Shown here one piece after another: positions 58,843 to 64,000 of a stretch of 64,000 nt of DNA. The notes beneath the pieces were generated by a model. The model saw only the letters and a program-made list of their open reading frames with translations. It did not search any database and had not been told where the DNA came from. This stretch comes from Boesenbergia rotunda. Lineage: Eukaryota > Streptophyta > Magnoliopsida > Zingiberales > Zingiberaceae. Numbering within the stretch: position 1 is the stretch's first letter; every line of letters starts with the position of its first letter. The stretch is from the NCBI GenBank assembly GCA_024364735.1, contig JAGFNQ010008295.1:192031-256030 (forward strand), written 5' to 3'. The position numbers and the translations under genes were made by a program.

Positions 58843-59844
58843 TATTGGTGCTTGGATGGCTAGAGAGGGGGGGGGTGAATGTAGCCAGACACAAATTTCT
58901 TTCTCTTTTGAACTTCTGCGCTTAGGGTTAGTCGCAGCACAGCGGAAGCAATACAAAAACAGAGATGTAGAAACTAAACCCTAAACTAAGCACAAGCACA
59001 AAACGCTAACAAAAAGGATTTACAAGGTTCGGGGATAACTTGCCCTACTCCTTGGCGTGCCCGTAAGGTGGGCGATCCCTTGATCGTTGGCAGATCAAGC
59101 ACCAAAAAATCCAGATAGAATACAACCTCCTTCTCGGTGGAGTAACCTCTCCACAGCATTTCAACAGAATGAAAGATTAAGTACAGAGAAACACGAGAAG
59201 GAATCTTACAGAGCACTTAGGACAACAAGAACACAAGCGAACTCCTCATCGAGCTCCACTCAGCACAGATCTCACGCAAGAACTCCCTGCTCTTCGTGTC
59301 TTCTTGCTGATGGACTCGTCAAGCTCCTTGTTTCTTCCAAGTGCTCAAGTATCAGAATGTTACTCAAGATTTACAGTTGCTTCAAGGATCAGAATGCCAA
59401 AGAATTGATCGATCAAAGTTCTACTGAGACTTCTTAGCCACCAAGCTCTTAAGTCTCTGCTCAAAACCCAGGTCACAGGCGCCTCTGCAGCTCCCAGCTG
59501 CTCACCAGCTTGTCTGCAACATCCTCAGCTACTCCTGACCTCATCTGGACTCACCGAACTCTCCAGCTAAGCCCAGGTTAGATCGTCAGCTTCCATTCGT
59601 TGCCAGCCCGCGCCATCCGTTGTAACCTGAGAAGAAGAAACGGACAAACCTGCTCAAAGGAAAGACTCACATTGACCCTCCTTGAGTGTTTGAATCCATC
59701 CCTGTCATCTGCACACTTAACATAGGTTTAGCAAATGAAATCAAAGTTACATCAGTGATAGCAGAGAAAATCAGAGTGAAATCAGTAGGAAATCAGAACA
59801 CAATCAGAGTTCTGACAACGCTTTTGAATTAAAGTTATCAGCTA

Positions 59845-60430
59845 CTGATCGATCCCCGGACCGATCAGAGTGATCCCTGATCGGTCACCAGACCGATCAG
59901 GATAGGCCCAGTCCGATCAAGCTCTAGCCTGATCGGTCTATAGTGAGAAGCCAGAAATCGCGACCTTCTGGTGGTCGGTCACCCTGACCGATCACAGATC
60001 GTGGATCGGTCACTGGACCGATCCACAGCATTGCTGGGGTTCCCAGCTTTCGCAGCCAAACCTCACTGATTGTTCACCAGACCGATCAGGTAGTGACCTA
60101 ATCGGTCTGGGGACCGATCAGGCCCTACCCTGATCGATCAGGATGCATCCTGATCGGTTATAGTGAGAGGTTCGTGACATTTGATCGTTCAGCCTGACCG
60201 ATCATGAAATCCCACGAAAACTACTAACTTCTCCCTAATCATTCACCAGAACGATCAGGAGCCCTCCCTGATCGGTCACCGGACCGATCAGGAGACGATC
60301 AGTAGCCTCACAAAGTCACTGTATGCTCCCTGATTGGTCACCAGACCGATCAGACATAGCTGGATCGGTTACCAGACCAATCCACGAGGGAACACCGTGC
60401 CAACTTCCCTGATCGGTCACCAGACCGATC
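59845..60430. repeat. Array of CTGATCGGTC/GACCGATCAG palindromic words
   Basis: More than 20 half or full copies of GACCGATCAG and its complement, often joined as CTGATCGGTCACCAGACCGATCAGG-like dyads, spaced irregularly by 10-60 bases. The irregular spacing and lack of unique spacers rule out CRISPR. Confidence 0.85.
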
Positions 60431-60540
60431 CAGGTAAGGTCAAATCCACTCTAAGTCAAGAGAACGGGCTCCCAGCCTTCTCAGACTCGTGCTTAGTCCC
60501 CCGGACCAAGACTCCATGCCCAGTTTCACTCACTGGGACT

Positions 60541-60850
60541 TAACCTAGCTTCCCAAGCTAGGACCTGGCTTCACTCACCATGATTTCATCAAACCTAGCT
60601 TCCCAAGCTAGGACCTGGCCCTCCAAGCCAGGGTTTCATCCAACCTAGCTTCCCAAGCTTGGACCTGGCCCTCCAAGCCAGGGTTTTATCCAACCTAGCC
60701 CTCCAAGCTAGGACCTGGCCCTCCAAGCCAGGGTTTCATCCAACCTAGCCCTCCAAGCTAGGACCTGGCCCTCTAAGTCAGGGTTTCATCCAACCTAGCT
60801 TCTCAAGCTAGGACCTGGCTTCCCAAGCCAGGATTTCCACCTAGTCCCAC
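60541..60850. repeat. Tandem ~50-bp repeats in LTR D
   Basis: About six units of AACCTAGCTTCCCAAGCTAG plus GACCTGGCCCTCCAAGCCAG plus GGTTTCATCC. Each half is itself an inverted repeat. Confidence 0.85.
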
Positions 60851-60986
60851 TAGGTCTTTTCCACTCCACCTAGTCCCACTAGGTGTGACTAGTCCCCGAC
60901 CAGGACTTAATCTCAATCATCTCATTAACCTAAACTAAAATCGGTGTCATCACCAAAATAACAATCAGGGTCAGACTGCATCAACA

Positions 60987-61604
60987 GATAGGGCATGGAG
61001 TAGGGGTGTTACACCGGTAGCATTCCGTCTACTCGATCTCTCAGGAGTAGTGATGGCAGAGTATGGACGGCAGTCACAGCCCTACGTCGAAGGGTGACCT
61101 TCGTTCAGCTTCCTCCCGTATATAGGTGAAGATGTCTGACCGACGGCAGGGGTGACCATGTCATTGCACCTTGTGTATACGTATATTTTGCACTTATTTG
61201 TGCTTGCTTTACTTGGATGCTGCATATGATTGGCATGCACTTACAGGAGACCCTTATGTTTGGTTTGGGCGACTCGGCTACATTGGTATGGTATTTCCTA
61301 TTTCCTCTCTTAGTTATACTTACCACTGCCTGTACACATGTTATTTCGATAGTCTGTTATATTGTTTCTAGCTTAGACTATCCTGCATATATGATGAGAT
61401 ATCCGCTGAGTTCTATGACTCATTCCGTTAGCTTCTTGTTTTTATTTTAGGATGATCGACTAGAGTGCCCTGCAGCCTGTCCCTCTACGTGTGTCGAGAC
61501 GATTTCTTGTTGTCTTGTATGTCGGTGGTACCTGTTGTTACCATTTTTATTTGTCATTCAGTTGTACTTACATTTGTTGTTCCGTTGCGGTATTTTCGAT
61601 ACGG
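60987..61604 (+). repeat. Gypsy LTR relic, right part
   Basis: It continues the LTR-like unit interrupted by solo LTR D (GATAG repeated at its start). It breaks off at about 61604 where it joins a copia LTR tail without reaching a recognisable LTR end. Confidence 0.45.
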
Positions 61605-62546
61605 TTGTCCCCGACCAGGACTTAATCCCAATCATCTCATTATCCTAAACTAAAATCGGTGTCAACACCAAAATAACAATCAGGGTCAGACTGCATCAAC
61701 AATCTCCCTCTTTTTGTTGTTTGATAACTCGATTTTAAGTTTAGGAATTTGAATTCAATTGTCTCAAATTTCAGAATCGTAGGAGAATCAGGATCCTCCC
61801 CTACAACAGTCAAACTCGTAGTAGTCCTAAACTTAACCAACCACACTCTCCCCCTTTGTCAAACACCAAAAAGGGTGTAGACCGGTTGTTAAGTTTAAAA
61901 ATAGACTCCCCCTCAAACCTAGGGGTTCTCCCAAAACAAAATAGGATATGATTGAATTTTGAGGGTATATGAACACATATGATAAATGTAAAGCAAGATA
62001 AACCAATCATATGCATCATATGAATCAAGGAATAGAAATAAAACAAGAACTAGTAATAAGCATAGAGTAGCAAGTCATACATGGAAATAGTCATATAGTC
62101 AGATACAGAACACTGCATCAAAGCATAGTCAAGAACAACATAAATCCAAAACAGACAAATAATTAGATGCATAGCAATGCATCAAAGTATAGTCAATGAC
62201 ATCACCAAGTCAACAGTCAAATGTACTCATAACAATCATATCACAAGTCAAAGCACAGCCATAATCAATCGTCAGCTGGGGGGTCATCGGCCTGCATGGG
62301 GTCATAAGTCGTGTCATCGTCAGGTATGAAGGACCCCGGGACAATACTGCTAGAGGGTGCAGCTCCAGGAAACGTATGTTGGCGCCACTCCTCGTACCAT
62401 GTCTGCTGCTGAGAGTGCATCCCCGAGACGTCGGACTCTAACGCGAGTAGTCGGCGATCGAAAGACCGAAACTCAGACCGAACCTCCTGTCGCCAGAGCT
62501 TGGAGATATGAATCTCATGCTACATCGTCTGATCCAGCTCGGCAAC
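61605..62546 (-). mobile_element. Tail of a second family D copia element
   Basis: 61605-61702 is nearly identical to the last 98 bases of solo LTR D and ends CATCAACA. It is followed by the complement of a polypurine tract (ATCTCCCTCTTTTTG, 61703-61717) and internal sequence. So this is the inner edge of a 3' LTR plus the 3' internal region, minus orientation, cut at 62547 by LTR Y. Confidence 0.7.
62268..62546 (-). pseudogene. C-terminal tail of the element's second ORF
   Basis: The minus strand is open for about 90 codons apart from one TAG near 62522. It is charged and Gln/Arg-rich with Trp-Tyr-Glu-Glu-Trp-Arg, and ends in an acidic Pro-Asp-Asp-Asp-Thr-Thr-Tyr-Asp stretch before TGA at 62268. 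Position (just inside the 3' LTR) and coiled-coil character match the tail of the second ORF in element A. The upstream part is removed by the LTR Y insertion. Confidence 0.5.
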
Positions 62547-64000
62547 TGATAAGCACCATTTTATTGATTATTTTAATTGCTAAAATCCATGTTTGACCCA
62601 TGTTTTTATTGCTTAATTATGATTTTACCCTAGGTTTTGGAACTTTATCTTATTTTGGACTTAATTGCAAAATTACTCAAATTTTGGATTATTTGGCCAC
62701 TAATTTTCTGATATATTTTTGTAGGCAAGAAAGGATCCTGGACCTAGGGAATATTGGGTCAAACTTGAGTCTGATGTGAACCGGATCGAATTATCAAGCC
62801 TACGATTAATCCGGGCCGTCCGATTCAAGAGCGGCTAGATCTGAGCCATCCGGGACGATCTGAAGCAATCCGAGCTAGGATTAGGGTTGATCAAGCTCTA
62901 CGATCAAGATCTGAAGGTTTCATCCCAATCAGAGCTAAATCAACCGTTGGATCAAGCAAGGAGGGCTCTAGAGCGTCCATTCACAGATAGAGTTGATCTG
63001 GACCATCCGTTGCATATCTGGAGGATCCGAGCTACCACAAGGTAGATCCTGACCCCATATCATCATCATAAAAGTTTGGCTCAAATCAGACTAAGATCTG
63101 CCGTTGGATCTCCTCCGATCAATCTGGGCCGTCCGTTGATAACTATTTAATCAAAAAAATCGCGCAGCCCAGCCTTGTCGCGTCTCCGCCGTTCTTCATC
63201 TTCCTCGCGTGTTCTTCAGTTCTTAGCTAATCTTTCTTCAGCAAAGGAGGCGCGATCCCTCAATCCATCATCAAAGCAAGGGTTAGGTCAGTGAAGAGAT
63301 TCTCAGCGAGGTCTCAGATTCGATTTCTGCTCAATAGCGAAGTTGCGCGAGGTCTCGGTAGATTTGCTATCCGACTTCAACGAACTCAGCTGTATTCCAT
63401 TTCCACCGCATTCGAGCTGACCAGAGGGGTTCCCTGGAAGGTCTCGGTCATTCCCAAATCCAATTCGCAAGCCATAACAGCGAGATTGAAGAATTCGGAG
63501 CTGAATTTCAGTTTGAGCATGGTCTGATCAGATTCGGTAGCAGAGGCAATTTTCACTGATTTGTGGAGCTTGCGGGTCCGAGGTTCTCCCTTGATTGACG
63601 ACCAAGGAGCTCTTGAGTTGAGGAATGGTTGAGGAGTAGCTTAGATAGTTTAATTTCATAGTTTTAGATGTAATTTCGTTTCTGCAGTTTGTTCATTTAC
63701 TAAATTTAGTATCAGCAGATTAGTTTTCTTGTATGAATCATTTCCTTCTCAATTCAAGGCTCATCCTTGAAGTGACAGCAAGGATTTCTTGAGTTGAGAT
63801 TAGAAATTTCATTTATTTGGTCAATTTCCATTGCACTAGCTATAATTTTCAATTCTGCCAATTCGGTTTCTGAATTTTCTTTGTTCAGCCACTAGTTTCG
63901 TTTTCTGATTAGTTCTACTTCAATTAGTTTTCAATGTTGCAAGTTGATCAGTAGGTAGTTAGTTTAGTGAACATTTGGTTGAAATTTTAGTTGATTTCTT
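62547..64000 (+). repeat. LTR family Y, second copy (runs off window)
   Basis: It begins TGATAAGCACCA and follows 13625 onward closely for at least 1 kb (TCCATGTTTGACCCATG, AATTATCAAGC, GAGGATCCGAGCTACC). The 3' part from about 63250 is more diverged. It continues beyond the window, so solo or paired status is unknown. Confidence 0.8.

Larger units (their letters stand above)
58843..60986 (-). repeat. Solo copia LTR family D (2,144 bp)
   Basis: In plus coordinates it starts TATTGGTGCTTGG (decayed TGTTGG) and ends GCATCAACA, flanked by the perfect duplication GATAG (58838-58842 and 60987-60991). It shares the CTAGAGAGGGGGGGGGTGAAT block and tRNA-proximal leader with relic E's LTR. It contains the GACCGATCAGG word array and an AAGCTAGGACCTGG tandem array. 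Confidence 0.85.

Noticed and set aside
59845..60430. CRISPR-like appearance of repeated palindromes
   Set aside because: Spacing is irregular, orientation alternates, there are no unique spacers of constant length, and the context is a plant LTR.

Overview
This is a plant nuclear window: AT-rich, with GT-AG introns, TATA boxes and a dense nest of retrotransposons. A terpene synthase with the seven-exon layout and monocot-like LTR families suggest a monocot. Zingiberales is possible, but that is only an impression. I see no organelle, bacterial or viral genome segment, and no tRNA, rRNA or CRISPR.

Layout. 1-6406: a minus-strand, Ty1-copia-type element without pol (element A). It carries a broken gag and a second ORF behind its own internal promoter. 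6407-7819: the 3' half of a Ty3-gypsy LTR (family X) with its primer site. 7820-9850: unclassified, with one possible biotin-carboxylase exon fragment. About 9850-13423: a second copia-type relic (B, minus). 13424-17581: a gypsy relic whose LTR (family Z) was split by a 3.0-kb solo LTR (family Y). 18610-21291: the only host gene seen in place, a seven-exon terpene synthase on the minus strand, with a TATA promoter but a one-base deletion in exon 3. 21400-26400: a local tandem duplication, SINE-like repeats, and a small LTR element (F) carrying a MITE. 26757-29260: a hAT transposase relic split by a solo LTR Z. 29297-32107: a solo LTR X. 33905-38337: LTR and gag pieces of copia and Tat-type gypsy elements. 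38985-45110: a Tat-type gypsy pol relic, cut inside its reverse transcriptase by a complete 3,990-bp CACTA transposon (39660-43649). 46102-50676: a CACTA-like end, an Athila-like RT fragment and copia element C. 50677-57722: a Tekay/Del-type chromovirus with mismatched LTRs. 57723-64000: a gypsy LTR relic holding a copia solo LTR (family D), the tail of a second D element, and a second LTR Y running off the window.

The most notable object is the CACTA transposon. It carries intron-containing fragments of two unrelated cellular genes, CMP-KDO synthetase (KDSB) and trehalose-6-phosphate phosphatase (TPP), in the same orientation and joined in frame without an intron. Its target-site duplication and terminal repeats are intact. 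Other points are short palindromic words specific to each LTR family just upstream of the LTR TATA box, the same words in front of the second ORF of element A, and several insertions whose empty site can be read directly because the interrupted reading frame rejoins.

Only the terpene synthase is a resident gene, and it looks disabled. Almost everything else is mobile DNA, nested up to three levels deep. Solo LTRs with perfect 5-bp duplications show repeated LTR-LTR recombination. All coordinates were read by eye; LTR ends without a target duplication may be off by tens of bases.
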